From: Silvanigrella aquatica
Lineage (GTDB): Bacteria > Bdellovibrionota_B > Oligoflexia > Silvanigrellales > Silvanigrellaceae
Direction of reading: 5' to 3'
Assembly (NCBI RefSeq): GCF_001907975.1
Contig: NZ_CP017834.1
Span: 124,001-188,000, forward strand
DNA length: 64,000 bases
In this document: in pieces, positions 35,389-43,911 of the stretch
How the letters are laid out: each line of letters opens with the position of its first letter
How positions within the stretch are numbered: position 1 is the stretch's first letter
Position numbers and translations under genes: made by a program
The notes under the pieces: model-generated
The model's input: the letters and a program-made list of their open reading frames with translations, nothing else
Told to the model about the DNA's origin: nothing
The model's database searches: none

Positions 35389-35886
35389 TTGAATTCTGAA
35401 AAATCTGCCGGAAAAGATTCTATCAAAGAACTTTACAGTGAATCGAAGCATAGAATACGACTCATTTTAGCAATGTTGGGGCGTTATGCGCCTGATAAGC
35501 CTAATTCTCTCCCGGATGACAAATCTATTGCCACGATATCTAATTTAATCAACAGCATTATGAGTGCGGCTCAATTTGAATCTGAAAATAACTATCGCAA
35601 TGCCATAGTTGATATTTCAAATTGGATGAATTGCGCTTTTAATAAGGAATATTTAGAAAAAAATGAAGCGCTTTATCCAAATCCTTTATATGCTGTTCGC
35701 AAAGGTGGTGAAATTCTTCACTCTTTGTTACATCGAGATTTGAGAAGAAAACAATTTTCATCTGAAGAGGATGAAATGTATAGAAATTATCTTACGATGA
35801 TTTCCTCTCTTCCTGACCCCCGAAATAAAAAATTGGATCAAGAATCCGTCGATGGTATGATAGATGATTTATTAAAAACAAGTTGA
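35389..35886 (+). CDS. Unknown helical protein
   Basis: 165 residues from the TTG at 35389, chosen because AAGGGAG (35375-35381) is then seven bases away; a TTG at 35383 would be too close. Mainly helical, soluble and charged (RIRLILAMLGRYAPDKPNSLPDDKSIATISNLINSIMSAAQFE), without recognised domain. It follows the bactofilin gene by 61 bases and may share its transcript. No function can be given. Confidence 0.55.
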   Translation: MNSEKSAGKDSIKELYSESKHRIRLILAMLGRYAPDKPNSLPDDKSIATISNLINSIMSAAQFESENNYRNAIVDISNWMNCAFNKEYLEKNEALYPNPLYAVRKGGEILHSLLHRDLRRKQFSSEEDEMYRNYLTMISSLPDPRNKKLDQESVDGMIDDLLKTS

Positions 35887-36005
35887 AAATGCTTCTCAAT
35901 ATAATGAAATATTTAACTCAAAGTTGATTTTGAATAAGATCTTCATTACAGTTAATTGCTGTGTTTATTCCAGTCTTTCTAATAATCTTCAATCGGAAAA
36001 TAAAC

Positions 36006-36947
36006 ATGAAAAACATTAAATATTTCTCTAGGTATGCTTGGTTCTTTCTTGCCTTTAATTTTTACGTGATTTTAGGGGGAGCTTATGTTAGAGCTACAGG
36101 ATCGGGAGCGGGTTGTGGTGAGCATTGGCCATTGTGTAATGGCAATGTTGTTCCGCAGTTTTCGACTGCGCATACCATGATTGAATATACCCACCGCGTA
36201 TCGAGTGGTATTGTCTTAATTGGTGCGATTATTTTGTTAATTTGGTCGTTTAAGGTAACTGAAAAGCAGAATCCTATTCGCACTTCCGCTGTTGTCGCTT
36301 TTGGATTTGTTATATTTGAAGCACTTTTAGGTGCTGGTCTTGTTTTACTTGGTCTTGTTGCAAAAAATGATTCTTGGTTTCGTGCTATTGTTATGTCATT
36401 ACATTTAGTTGGTACATTTATGTTAATTGCTTCAATTGCATTAACAGCAGCATGGTCTTCTGGGTTTGGTACTTTCAAAAAGAGCGCGCAAAGTAAAAAG
36501 ATTTTACCCATTTCATTTATTATTATTGGTATGTTTATTGTTGGAATGTCTGGTGCAATTACAGCGCTTGGAGATACTATATTTAAACCTAATTATATTG
36601 GTGAAGGTCTTATTAATGATATTCATAGTGGAGATCATTTTTTAAAATCTCTTCGAGTTTATCATCCAATTTTTGCAGTTATTATTTCATTATATACCGT
36701 TTTTACAAGTTGGAGTATGGTAAATAAAAATTCTTCAATTTTATTAAAAAGGTTATTTTTAAGTATTGCTCTTATTTTTTCTATTCAAATTATTTCAGGT
36801 TTTATTAATATTGCTCTTATGGCACCTGTCTGGATGCAAATATTTCATTTATTAACTGCAGATTTGACCTGGATATTTTGTGTTTTATTTAGCAGTCAGG
36901 TTCTGTCCGAGGAGATACCCGTTGAAAAATCGTTCCAACACGCTTAA
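36006..36947 (+). CDS. ctaA: Heme A synthase (COX15/CtaA family)
   Basis: 313 residues from the ATG at 36006 with GGA eight bases upstream; a longer frame from 35961 adds an unlikely tail. Eight membrane helices. The first half has [23 protein letters not shown] with the cysteine pair and EYTHRVSSG with a heme-ligand His; the second half has [10 protein letters not shown] and [13 protein letters not shown] with further His ligands. Converts heme O to heme A for aa3-type cytochrome oxidase in the inner membrane. No ctaB or oxidase genes are adjacent. Overlaps the MFS gene downstream. Confidence 0.9.
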
Positions 36948-38121
36948 AATATTTATTCTCATTTTAATTGTTTCGCTTTCTACTTTTTCAACTGATACGT
37001 ATGTCCCTTCCTTGCCTCACATGGTAACAGATTTAAATACGACGCAGCCCTTAATACAATTAACCCTTAGCTTTTATATGATTGGTTTTGCTATTTCCAT
37101 GTTAACATGTGGTTCTTTATCCGATCGTTATGGCAGACGCCCTATCCTTCTTGGCGGAATTTCAATTTATTTTATAGCAACATTAGCTTGTATTTTTGCT
37201 ACAAATGTTTGGATACTTATTATTGCGCGTTTCTTTCAAGCTCTTGGCGGATGCTGTGGTATTGTTATAGGTAGAACCATTGTCCGTGATGCTTTTGAAA
37301 AAAAGGATCAAGTCAAAGTATTTACCTATATTGCTACAGGTATGGCTATTTCGCCTGCTATCGCACCTATCGTGGGAGGCGCCATGCAGAATTATTGGGG
37401 ATGGCGATCTACTTTCATTTTACTTCTGGTGATTTCCTTTTCAATATTATTGCTTACTTATTACAAATTAGAAGAAACGAATCATAACTTAAACCCTAAA
37501 GCAACGTGCCCTATTAATTTATTTAAAAGTTATGTTAGTATGATAACAAATAGAGCTTATATGGGTTATACTTTAGCAATTACTTTTGCATGGTGCGCTT
37601 ACTTCTCTTTTATTTCGTCTTCTTCATTTATTTTTCAAGATGTGATTGGAGTTTCACCCATTATTTATGGAGTGATATTTGGATTTGTTTCCTTAGGCTA
37701 TATATCGGGAACGGTTTTAGCAAGAAAACTATCTAATAAGTTTCAAATAGATAATCTTATTTTTATAGCGACCTTATTTTGTTTTGTGGGTTCTTCTATT
37801 TTATTTTTATTTGCAATATTCAATTTTATTTCGGTATTTGTCATTTTATTTCCTATCATAATTATGATGATTGGTATAGGTATTATATTTCCTTTAACCC
37901 AAGTTGGAATGATGGATATTTTTCCAAAAATGCTCGGTATTGCATCAGGTTTATTTTTCTTTATTGAAATTATGACTGGTGTGTTAGCTGGTTATGCAGC
38001 TGGCTCGTTTAAAGCCCAATCCCAACTTCCCATGGCTTCAGTCATGCTCATTTCATCTGTTTTATTAGTGACGTCATTTTATTTTTTAATACTAAGGAAG
38101 AAATTAAATTTTATAAAATAA
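36922..38121 (+). CDS. MFS drug-resistance transporter, Bcr/CflA type
   Basis: About 399 residues from the TTG at 36922, which has GAGGAG at 36909-36914 and overlaps ctaA by 26 bases. Twelve membrane helices. The start ([39 protein letters not shown]) and the loop [16 protein letters not shown] are diagnostic of the Bcr/CflA branch of the major facilitator superfamily, as is [21 protein letters not shown]. Proton-driven export of drugs or metabolites across the inner membrane; substrate unknown. Followed by a strong hairpin. Confidence 0.88.
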
Positions 38122-38142
38122 TTTAATTTAAAAATATAATAA

Positions 38143-38177
38143 AAAAATGTCCTAAAGAAACATGATTTTCTTTAGGA
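38143..38177 (-). terminator. Rho-independent terminator of the broken O-methyltransferase gene
   Basis: Perfect 11-bp stem (38150-38160 with 38167-38177) and a 6-base loop. Read on minus it runs into a T tract (AAAAAAA on plus at about 38141-38147). It also lies 30 bases after the MFS gene stop on plus and could act in both directions, but the plus side lacks T residues. Confidence 0.8.
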
Positions 38178-38208
38178 TTAAATTGAAATATTTTTATTTA
38201 AAATTAAT

Positions 38209-38651
38209 TTACGCGATTTTAATTCCTACAGTTAAGCCTTCTCCTGTAGGAAGTATAGTAGCTCTAAATTTCGGATTACGCATAATACGAGCATTAAAAT
38301 CTCTTAAAGCATTTACTTTTTGAGCAAGTTCTTTGTCTTGAATATTAGTATTATGAATATTACCCCAAGCAAATGTATTGTCTCCAATTATGAGTCCGCC
38401 AATTTTTAAATTTTTCTCAGCCCAAGTGAGATAATCTGGGTAGGATACTTTGTCGGCATCTATAAAAACAGCATCAAAAGGGCCCTCTTTTTCTATGGTT
38501 TTTAAGTTTTCGAGAGCAGGGCCTACGTATTGCTTTATCAAATGTGAAACATCGGCTTTTTGAAAGGATTCTGCTGCTTGAGCCGCATGTTTTTCTTCAA
38601 GCTCAAATGTATGTAATACGCCGTCTTTTTGAATACCACGGGCAATTGGTG
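38209..38651 (-). pseudogene. O-methyltransferase, C-terminal fragment cut by an IS3 element
   Basis: The frame is open from the stop at 38209 up to the IS end and encodes about 147 residues of a class I SAM-dependent O-methyltransferase (caffeoyl-CoA/catechol type): ARGIQKDGVLHTFELEEKH (acidic SAM-ribose residue), FDAVFIDADKVSYPDYLTWAEKNLKIGGLIIGDN and the end MRNPKFRATILPTGEGLTVGIKIA. A normal protein has about 70 more N-terminal residues, including the first glycine-rich SAM loop. These are absent; the frame runs into the insertion sequence and no remainder lies beyond it. An internal TTG at 38541 cannot give an active enzyme. Confidence 0.85.
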
Positions 38652-38672
38652 TGATCCCCGAAAAGTGGACGG

Positions 38673-39509
38673 TTAAATTTCATAATTTTTTTCATACTCT
38701 AATGGTGCAAGATAATCAAGGGCAGAGTGCGCACGAATTCGATTATAAAACACCTCAATATATTCTATAATCGAAGATTTTGCTTCTTTTCTAGTAAGAA
38801 AATTGCATCGATGTACCAATTCTTTTTTTAGAGTGGAAAAAAATGTTTCTGTAATAGAATTCTCATAGCAGCTATTGCTCATGCTTTGATGAAAATGATT
38901 TAATTTTAAATATTTTCTAACTTCTTTACTTGAATATTGTGATCCTTTGTCACTATGAAAAATTATTCCATTTGGAAAATGAGATCTTTTTTTGTATGCC
39001 ATGTTTAGTGAATTCAAAACAATTTCTCTTTTTAGATTATCTTGCATGCTCCAACCAATTATTGCTCTTGAAAAAGTATCCAATATTATGCACAAATAAA
39101 CCCAGCCCTCTTTCGTTGGAATATAAGTAATATCGCTGGTCCAAAGTTCGTTGGGCTTATAGGAAGTAAAATCCCCTGAAATTAAATTCGGAAAATGTAT
39201 CGCTTGCCTATCAACCTTTGTTGTTGTTTTAAATTTAGGTTTGCCGACCCCATTCAGATTTAGTTTCTTCATAATCTTGGATATTCGTTTTTTTCCAACT
39301 TTAATAAATGACTTTTTAAGTGTTGATAAAATTCGCCGTCTTCCATATGTACCCCTTGAAGAAGTATGTATTTTTTTTATTTCTTCTTCAAGGCTAAACT
39401 CAAATTGATGATTTTTATCTTTACACTCAAGCCATTTATAAAATCCACTTTTAGAAACGCACATTACTTTGCAAAGTAAAAGAATAGGATAATTAAGCTT
39501 CTCTAGCAA
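38673..39509 (-). CDS. IS3 transposase, orfB (DDE integrase domain)
   Basis: 278 residues from an internal TTG; the real product is probably an OrfAB fusion made by -1 frameshifting. An HTH_21-like region (EEEIKKIHTSSRGTYGRRRI) precedes the rve integrase core with Asp126 (TSDITYI), Asp187 (FHSDKGSQYSS) and Glu221 (NSITETFFSTLKKEL). The spacing between the last two is 33 residues instead of the usual 35, because the turn MSNSCYEN lacks the two residues of the common MSRKGNCYDN. Otherwise intact, so the element may still be active. Confidence 0.92.
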   Translation of the reverse strand: MLEKLNYPILLLCKVMCVSKSGFYKWLECKDKNHQFEFSLEEEIKKIHTSSRGTYGRRRILSTLKKSFIKVGKKRISKIMKKLNLNGVGKPKFKTTTKVDRQAIHFPNLISGDFTSYKPNELWTSDITYIPTKEGWVYLCIILDTFSRAIIGWSMQDNLKREIVLNSLNMAYKKRSHFPNGIIFHSDKGSQYSSKEVRKYLKLNHFHQSMSNSCYENSITETFFSTLKKELVHRCNFLTRKEAKSSIIEYIEVFYNRIRAHSALDYLAPLEYEKNYEI

Positions 39510-39523
39510 TATAAACTCGTATT

Positions 39524-39811
39524 TTAATCGAGTTGCTTTGCAAAGAAGCTTGCCGCCTTTTTTAGGATTTCATTTTCCTTTTTTAAAAGCTCGTATTCTC
39601 GCTTTAGCTTTTTCAATTCGTCAGAGTTTTTCTTTATATTTGAATTTTCCTTTTCGCCAATAGAACGCTTCCAGCTATTCAGAGTGGGGTAGGAAACCTC
39701 AAACTCCCTAGCTATCTGAGCCATGCTTTTAGGGCTATTTTCTAAGACTTCAAGGACTTGGTTTTTAAACTCAAGAGAATATTGACTTTTAACTGATTTC
39801 TTCTTTACCAT
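39524..39811 (-). CDS. IS3 transposase, orfA (helix-turn-helix)
   Basis: 95 residues. HTH_Tnp_1 type: YSLEFKNQVLEVLENSPKSMAQIAREFEVSYPTLNSWKRSIG, then a coiled-coil leucine zipper (KKLKREYELLKKENEILKKA). Close to its end an AAAAAAG heptamer (minus strand, 39563-39557) allows -1 slippage; the shifted frame continues GGKLLCKATRLKYEFILLEKLNYP straight into orfB. That is the standard IS3 mechanism for making the full transposase. Confidence 0.92.
   Translation of the reverse strand: MVKKKSVKSQYSLEFKNQVLEVLENSPKSMAQIAREFEVSYPTLNSWKRSIGEKENSNIKKNSDELKKLKREYELLKKENEILKKAASFFAKQLD
39557..39563 (-). promoter_or_regulatory. A6G programmed -1 frameshift site
   Basis: AAAAAAG on the minus strand in orfA codons CTA-AAA-AAG. 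A -1 shift here reads GGC-GGC-AAG and stays open into orfB without a stop. This heptamer is the classic slippery sequence of IS3-family elements. Confidence 0.8.
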
Positions 39812-39962
39812 GGGACAACCCTTCTATATGAACGCCTAAGTTCATAGCATATTGTCCACTAAAAGGAATCACTTTAATTTATTACTCTCTATTGATCAGT
39901 ATTGACTTTCAATAGGATTAGTTATTTAACTCTTTTTTCTTTTAAGAATGAGAGGAATTAAA

Positions 39963-41144
39963 ATGAAATATATTTTAATCTGCATGCTAATATTAATATT
40001 ATCTTTTAATAAAAACACTTTGCATGCATCGGATTTTAACATTGAAGAAAACTCAGGATTTTTAAATTTACCATTTGAATTAAAAATACAAATTTTTAAT
40101 AATTTAGATTATAAAGAATTATTAGCCATGGCAGAAATAAATACCTCTAATAAACAAGATATTGTTGAGTATTTAAGTTATATTTACAAAGTTAAAGACA
40201 ATAAAAGGGGAGTTTTAATAAATAAAAAATTTGGTGAGCTATCTAAAAGTTTTATTTTGAATTTAGCTAATTATATAAGCGGTGAGTCAATAACACATAT
40301 TGAAGGAACAACTCATAATTTATTAAACGAAATTCCTATTTATTTTTCAACTTTTCCCGCAGAAAAATTGAAAAATGTAAAATCTGTTAAAATAATTCCC
40401 GATCAAGCTATTCTGCTTGAAATTAAACAAAAAAATTTAAAGAAAAATATTGAAAATCAAAGACAATTTTCACAATATATTATCAATAATAGACCCGATT
40501 TAAATAGAGATCGAGGGCTATTACAAAAAGCTGATTTAGAAATATATTCAATCTATAAAGATCTCCCTGTGGTAAAATATTTTGAAGATAAGGTTTACTT
40601 AATTGACGTATTAAAAGAGAAATTTCCTACTTTAGAAAATTTATATATTGAGCATGAAAATACAAATTCAATTGATCATTTGATTTCAGGGTTTAATAAT
40701 GAAAATTATCCACTTCTTACTTTGAGACCTTTGTTTCGAATCAATGCCAAATATAATTATCTTTATATTCTCAAATTTTATGATACTCAATTTTTAGATA
40801 AAATAGGTCAATTCAAGAAACTTAAAAAGCTTACATTAATGAATATGCCCAAAAATGTTTATTTAGATTTTTTAAAAGAATTAGATAAACTTGAGTCCCT
40901 TAAAATACAAGGCGGAAACATTCTACTGAAAAATTTAAAAAACTTAAAATCAATACAAAATATATATTTAAAAATATCATTAGATGATAATGCATCCTTT
41001 TTCTTTAGGCAGTATCTAAGAAAATATGAATTTTCATCATTTTTAAATATATATTATAAAAGGAAAAATAATTGGAATCAAATCATTGATGTTGATTGCT
41101 TAGAACACGATTTTTATCGCTTTGAATCGAGACTTTCTTTTTAA
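39963..41144 (+). CDS. Exported F-box-like/leucine-rich protein (paralogue 1), candidate effector
   Basis: 393 residues from the ATG at 39963; AGAGGAA at 39950-39956 is its ribosome site, so the ATG at 39948 is not used. Signal peptide 1-22 (cleaved after His-Ala). Residues about 36-70 match the F-box consensus: LPFELKIQIFNNLDYKELL followed by AMAEINTSNKQD. The C-terminal 120 residues contain irregular leucine-rich repeats (FKKLKKLTLMNMPKNVYLDFL, LDKLESLKIQGGNILLK). F-box plus LRR is the layout of eukaryotic SCF ubiquitin-ligase adaptors; bacterial versions are usually effectors. The export signal and action in a host cell are inference. A paralogue follows. Confidence 0.7.
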   Translation: MKYILICMLILILSFNKNTLHASDFNIEENSGFLNLPFELKIQIFNNLDYKELLAMAEINTSNKQDIVEYLSYIYKVKDNKRGVLINKKFGELSKSFILNLANYISGESITHIEGTTHNLLNEIPIYFSTFPAEKLKNVKSVKIIPDQAILLEIKQKNLKKNIENQRQFSQYIINNRPDLNRDRGLLQKADLEIYSIYKDLPVVKYFEDKVYLIDVLKEKFPTLENLYIEHENTNSIDHLISGFNNENYPLLTLRPLFRINAKYNYLYILKFYDTQFLDKIGQFKKLKKLTLMNMPKNVYLDFLKELDKLESLKIQGGNILLKNLKNLKSIQNIYLKISLDDNASFFFRQYLRKYEFSSFLNIYYKRKNNWNQIIDVDCLEHDFYRFESRLSF

Positions 41145-41425
41145 TGACAAATTATATTCAGTCTAGGCGCTTTAACTTAAAGTTCTCTGATTGAGCTCAT
41201 ACCCTAATGATAACTTATTTTATTTGTTTATTTATAAAAATTTTTCTATAATTTAATAATTTTTAAATTTACAGATTAATCCTAGTTTTTACATTTCTTA
41301 ATAATCATCTGCGGCGAAAATTTTTTTAAAATTTAAGAAATTCTGAGATTATATGTCTCATTGTTGACTTTTTATAAAATAAATTATTTAAGTATATTTT
41401 TAGTTTAATAGATAAAGGATTGAAA

Positions 41426-42658
41426 ATGAAATTTATATTAGTAATCCTAATGAGTTTTTTTTTAACATATAATATGAATCTATTGTATGCTTCAGATTCT
41501 AAAGTTACAGAAAATTTAGAATTATCAATGCAATTAACATTCCAAGAATTTCATAAGTTAGATTATGAGGAACTTTTAAATTTGGCAAACACAAATTTAA
41601 CTAATAGAAAAGATATTATTGATTACTTAGAATATACTAGTAAAGCAAAACATCAAGAAGGAAAACAAATAGATGGTATAAAAATAACGAAATTTTCAGA
41701 AAATTTTATTTTAAATTTAGCTTATTATTTAAAGGATGAGCCAATTCCATATATTGAAGGGACAACCCGAAATTTATTGCTTGAAATTCCTCTTTATCTA
41801 AAAATTATTCCATCAAAAATATTGAAAAAAATAAAATCTGTCAAAATAATTCCAGATCAAAAACTTATAATTGAGATATATAAAGAACATCAGAAAAGTA
41901 AAATTCTAAATCAAGATGATTTTTGGAGTTATATTTACAATAAGAGGTATGATTTATTTCTTAATAAACATAATTCAAGAGAACATGCTTTTGAAATTTA
42001 TAGAATTTATTATCATCTTCCAGTAGTTCGATTTTTTGAAAATAAAATTGGCTTAATTGAACTATTAAATGAAAATTTTCCTAATTTAGAATTTTTATAT
42101 ATTGAACATGAAAATATAACTTTAATTCATAATTTAATTTCAGGTTTTAGTCTTCCAAATATTGAAAAAAAAATAATACAATATATAAGTAATGATCCCT
42201 TAGATAGATATCCTATGTTGGGTTATTATGCATATGTGCTCGATTTGAATAATAAATCTTTTTTGGGTAAGTTAGAAAATTTTCAAGAATTAAAAGACAT
42301 TAAATTAATCAATCTTCCTAGCAATGTTTATTTAAATTTTTTACAAAATTTAAATAAAGTTGAAGTCATTGATATAGAAGGAGGATTTATTAGATTAAAA
42401 CATTTAAGAAAATTAAAATCAATACGAAATATTTCTTTAAAAAGTCATCGAATTGATCCTTCAGAATCTAGTCCCATTTTTTTTTCGAAGCAATGTTTAG
42501 TAAAATATGAATTTGTAACATTTCTAAATAAATTTTATAAAGGAAAAATTTCTTGGGATAAAATTATTGATTATAGCCTTTTAGAATCAGACTATAATAC
42601 CTTTAGGAATGGCAATTATCAGCTTGATGATCCCACTTGCAAATGTTCTATACAATAA
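41426..42658 (+). CDS. Exported F-box-like/leucine-rich protein (paralogue 2), candidate effector
   Basis: 410 residues from the ATG at 41426 (AAAGGA at 41414-41419). Signal peptide about 1-22. It aligns along its length with the previous gene: KLDYEELLNLANTNLTNRKDI, YIEGTTRNLLLEIPLYL, KSVKIIPDQ, FLYIEHENI, LINLPSNVYLNFL. The F-box start is decayed: the Leu-Pro of the consensus is replaced (MQLTFQEFHKLDYEELL). The C-terminus has three cysteines (CKCSIQ end). A tandem duplication that has diverged strongly. A 281-base gap, probably with its own promoter, separates the two. Confidence 0.65.
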   Translation: MKFILVILMSFFLTYNMNLLYASDSKVTENLELSMQLTFQEFHKLDYEELLNLANTNLTNRKDIIDYLEYTSKAKHQEGKQIDGIKITKFSENFILNLAYYLKDEPIPYIEGTTRNLLLEIPLYLKIIPSKILKKIKSVKIIPDQKLIIEIYKEHQKSKILNQDDFWSYIYNKRYDLFLNKHNSREHAFEIYRIYYHLPVVRFFENKIGLIELLNENFPNLEFLYIEHENITLIHNLISGFSLPNIEKKIIQYISNDPLDRYPMLGYYAYVLDLNNKSFLGKLENFQELKDIKLINLPSNVYLNFLQNLNKVEVIDIEGGFIRLKHLRKLKSIRNISLKSHRIDPSESSPIFFSKQCLVKYEFVTFLNKFYKGKISWDKIIDYSLLESDYNTFRNGNYQLDDPTCKCSIQ

Positions 42659-42689
42659 AATTAATATTATCCTTTGTCACACTTTTAAA

Positions 42690-43028
42690 TTACCAATAAT
42701 CCGCTTGTATTTTAATATCAGAAAAGACGCGGCATAAACAAGCAAGGCGCTCCTTTTCTGATTTTTGATTTTTTATGAGCGTTTCCTTTTCAAAATCATT
42801 TTTCTCAGAAATAGAATTCATATCACTAGAGATTACTTTAACGTGACAAGCGCCGCACACGCCTACACCCGAGCAAGCCGCTCCAATGGGAAGTCCTCTT
42901 TTTCTTAGAAAAACCCAAAGATTTGTCCCCGCCCTCATATCAAACTCATCTATGGTTTTACCCAGTTTATTTAATACGGTAATTTTAACTGATTTAGATA
43001 ATATTTCAGCAGAAGGGATTTTTTCCAT
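42690..43028 (-). CDS. 2Fe-2S ferredoxin
   Basis: 112 residues. The cluster ligands are seen as Cys-x5-Cys-x2-Cys (CSGVGVCGAC) and a fourth Cys in RLACLCRVF; the x5 spacing fits adrenodoxin/NqrF-type rather than plant-type ferredoxins. Electron carrier in the cytoplasm. It starts 18 bases after the enoyl-CoA hydratase gene on the same strand, so the two are co-transcribed; a shared pathway is possible but not shown. Confidence 0.87.
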   Translation of the reverse strand: MEKIPSAEILSKSVKITVLNKLGKTIDEFDMRAGTNLWVFLRKRGLPIGAACSGVGVCGACHVKVISSDMNSISEKNDFEKETLIKNQKSEKERLACLCRVFSDIKIQADYW

Positions 43029-43046
43029 GGCTCATTCTTTCATAAT

Positions 43047-43823
43047 CTAAAAATTTGCAGGTCTTTTTTCAATAAATGCTTGCATGCCTTCATGAGATTC
43101 TTCTTTTAGAAAAAGATTGCCAAATTCTTTTGATTCTAAAGCACAACCCGATTCTAAATGACAATGCAATCCCTGTCTTATGACTGTTTTGGCAATGCGT
43201 ATCGCTGTGGGGGCATTTTTAATAATTTTATCAGATAATTGATCTGTGAAAGAATTCAGTTCTTCCTGTTTTACAACGTGATTGACGAGAGCGCATGAAA
43301 GGGCATCGGCAGCGCTGTATTTTTCTGCCGAAGAAATCCACTCAATAGCTTTTGAAGCTCCTATACGGCGAGCTAGACGCTGTGTGCCACCAAATCCAGG
43401 AATGAGTCCTAAAGTCACTTCTGGTAATCCGAATTTTGCTTTTTCAGAGGCAACTATAAAATCACATGCTAAAGCAAGCTCAAGACCTCCTCCTAAAGCA
43501 AAGCCTTGAACGCGGGCAATGACAATCTGAGGAAGGTTTTCTAATAATGAAAATGTTTTGGAACCAAATTCAGAAAAATCTTGTGCTTCTTTGTTACTTT
43601 TAAATTCTAACATTTCTTTAATATCTGCGCCTGCAACAAAGGCTTTTTCTCCTGCACCGCAGACAATGACAACTTGAATATCAGCATTGTTTTTTAACAA
43701 TAAACAGTGGTCATGAATTTCTTTCAATACTTGAAAATTTAATGAGTTCAGAAGAGTAGGTCTATTAATTTGAAGAATAGCTTTTTTGCCATTGAATTCT
43801 AAGCTGGTAAATCTATCGCTCAT
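43047..43823 (-). CDS. Enoyl-CoA hydratase (crotonase family)
   Basis: 258 residues, normal length. Crotonase motifs: FVAGADIKEML, ARVQGFALGGGLELALACDFIVAS with the oxyanion-hole glycines, and FGLPEVTLGLIPGFGGTQRL with both acidic catalytic residues expected of a true hydratase (Glu in LPEVTLG region). Hydrates 2-enoyl-CoA in beta-oxidation, in line with the two acyl-CoA dehydrogenases in this window. Ribosome site AGGAGAAG. A terminator-like hairpin lies only about 18 bases before the start codon. Confidence 0.9.
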   Translation of the reverse strand: MSDRFTSLEFNGKKAILQINRPTLLNSLNFQVLKEIHDHCLLLKNNADIQVVIVCGAGEKAFVAGADIKEMLEFKSNKEAQDFSEFGSKTFSLLENLPQIVIARVQGFALGGGLELALACDFIVASEKAKFGLPEVTLGLIPGFGGTQRLARRIGASKAIEWISSAEKYSAADALSCALVNHVVKQEELNSFTDQLSDKIIKNAPTAIRIAKTVIRQGLHCHLESGCALESKEFGNLFLKEESHEGMQAFIEKRPANF

Positions 43824-43840
43824 AATTTCTTCTCCTAATA

Positions 43841-43874
43841 AAAAATGCCATAAGAAAAACTCTATGGCATTTTT
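43841..43874 (-). terminator. Terminator-like hairpin between the DsbA-like gene and the hydratase gene
   Basis: Perfect 12-bp stem AAAAATGCCATA/TATGGCATTTTT (43841-43852 with 43863-43874) with a T tract on minus. It follows the DsbA-like gene and ends about 18 bases before the hydratase ATG, leaving no room for a promoter behind it. It may therefore also work as an attenuator for the downstream genes. Confidence 0.75.
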
Positions 43875-43911
43875 ACTTCATTAAAAATAATCAGGCAATT
43901 TTTGATTATTT

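Larger units (their letters stand above)
38652..39871 (-). mobile_element. IS3-family insertion sequence (about 1220 bp)
   Basis: Ends are imperfect inverted repeats: TGATCCCCGAAAAGTGGAC at 38652 and, on minus from 39871, TGATTCCTTTTAGTGGAC. Both share TGAT-CC and AGTGGAC. Inside are orfA and orfB in the two-frame arrangement of IS3 elements, with an AAAAAAG slippage site. The element cuts an O-methyltransferase gene. No 3-4 base target duplication is visible (GTG left, CTT right), which points to a later deletion or recombination between copies. Confidence 0.85.

Noticed and set aside
38648-39875. Target-site duplication around the IS3 element
   Set aside because: Left flank ends GTG and right flank begins CTT; shifting the ends by a few bases gives no matching 3-4 base direct repeat.
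41145-41425. Possible RNA or small gene between the two F-box-like genes
   Set aside because: 281 AT-rich bases without a tRNA-like fold, convincing hairpin or supported open frame; most likely promoter and leader.
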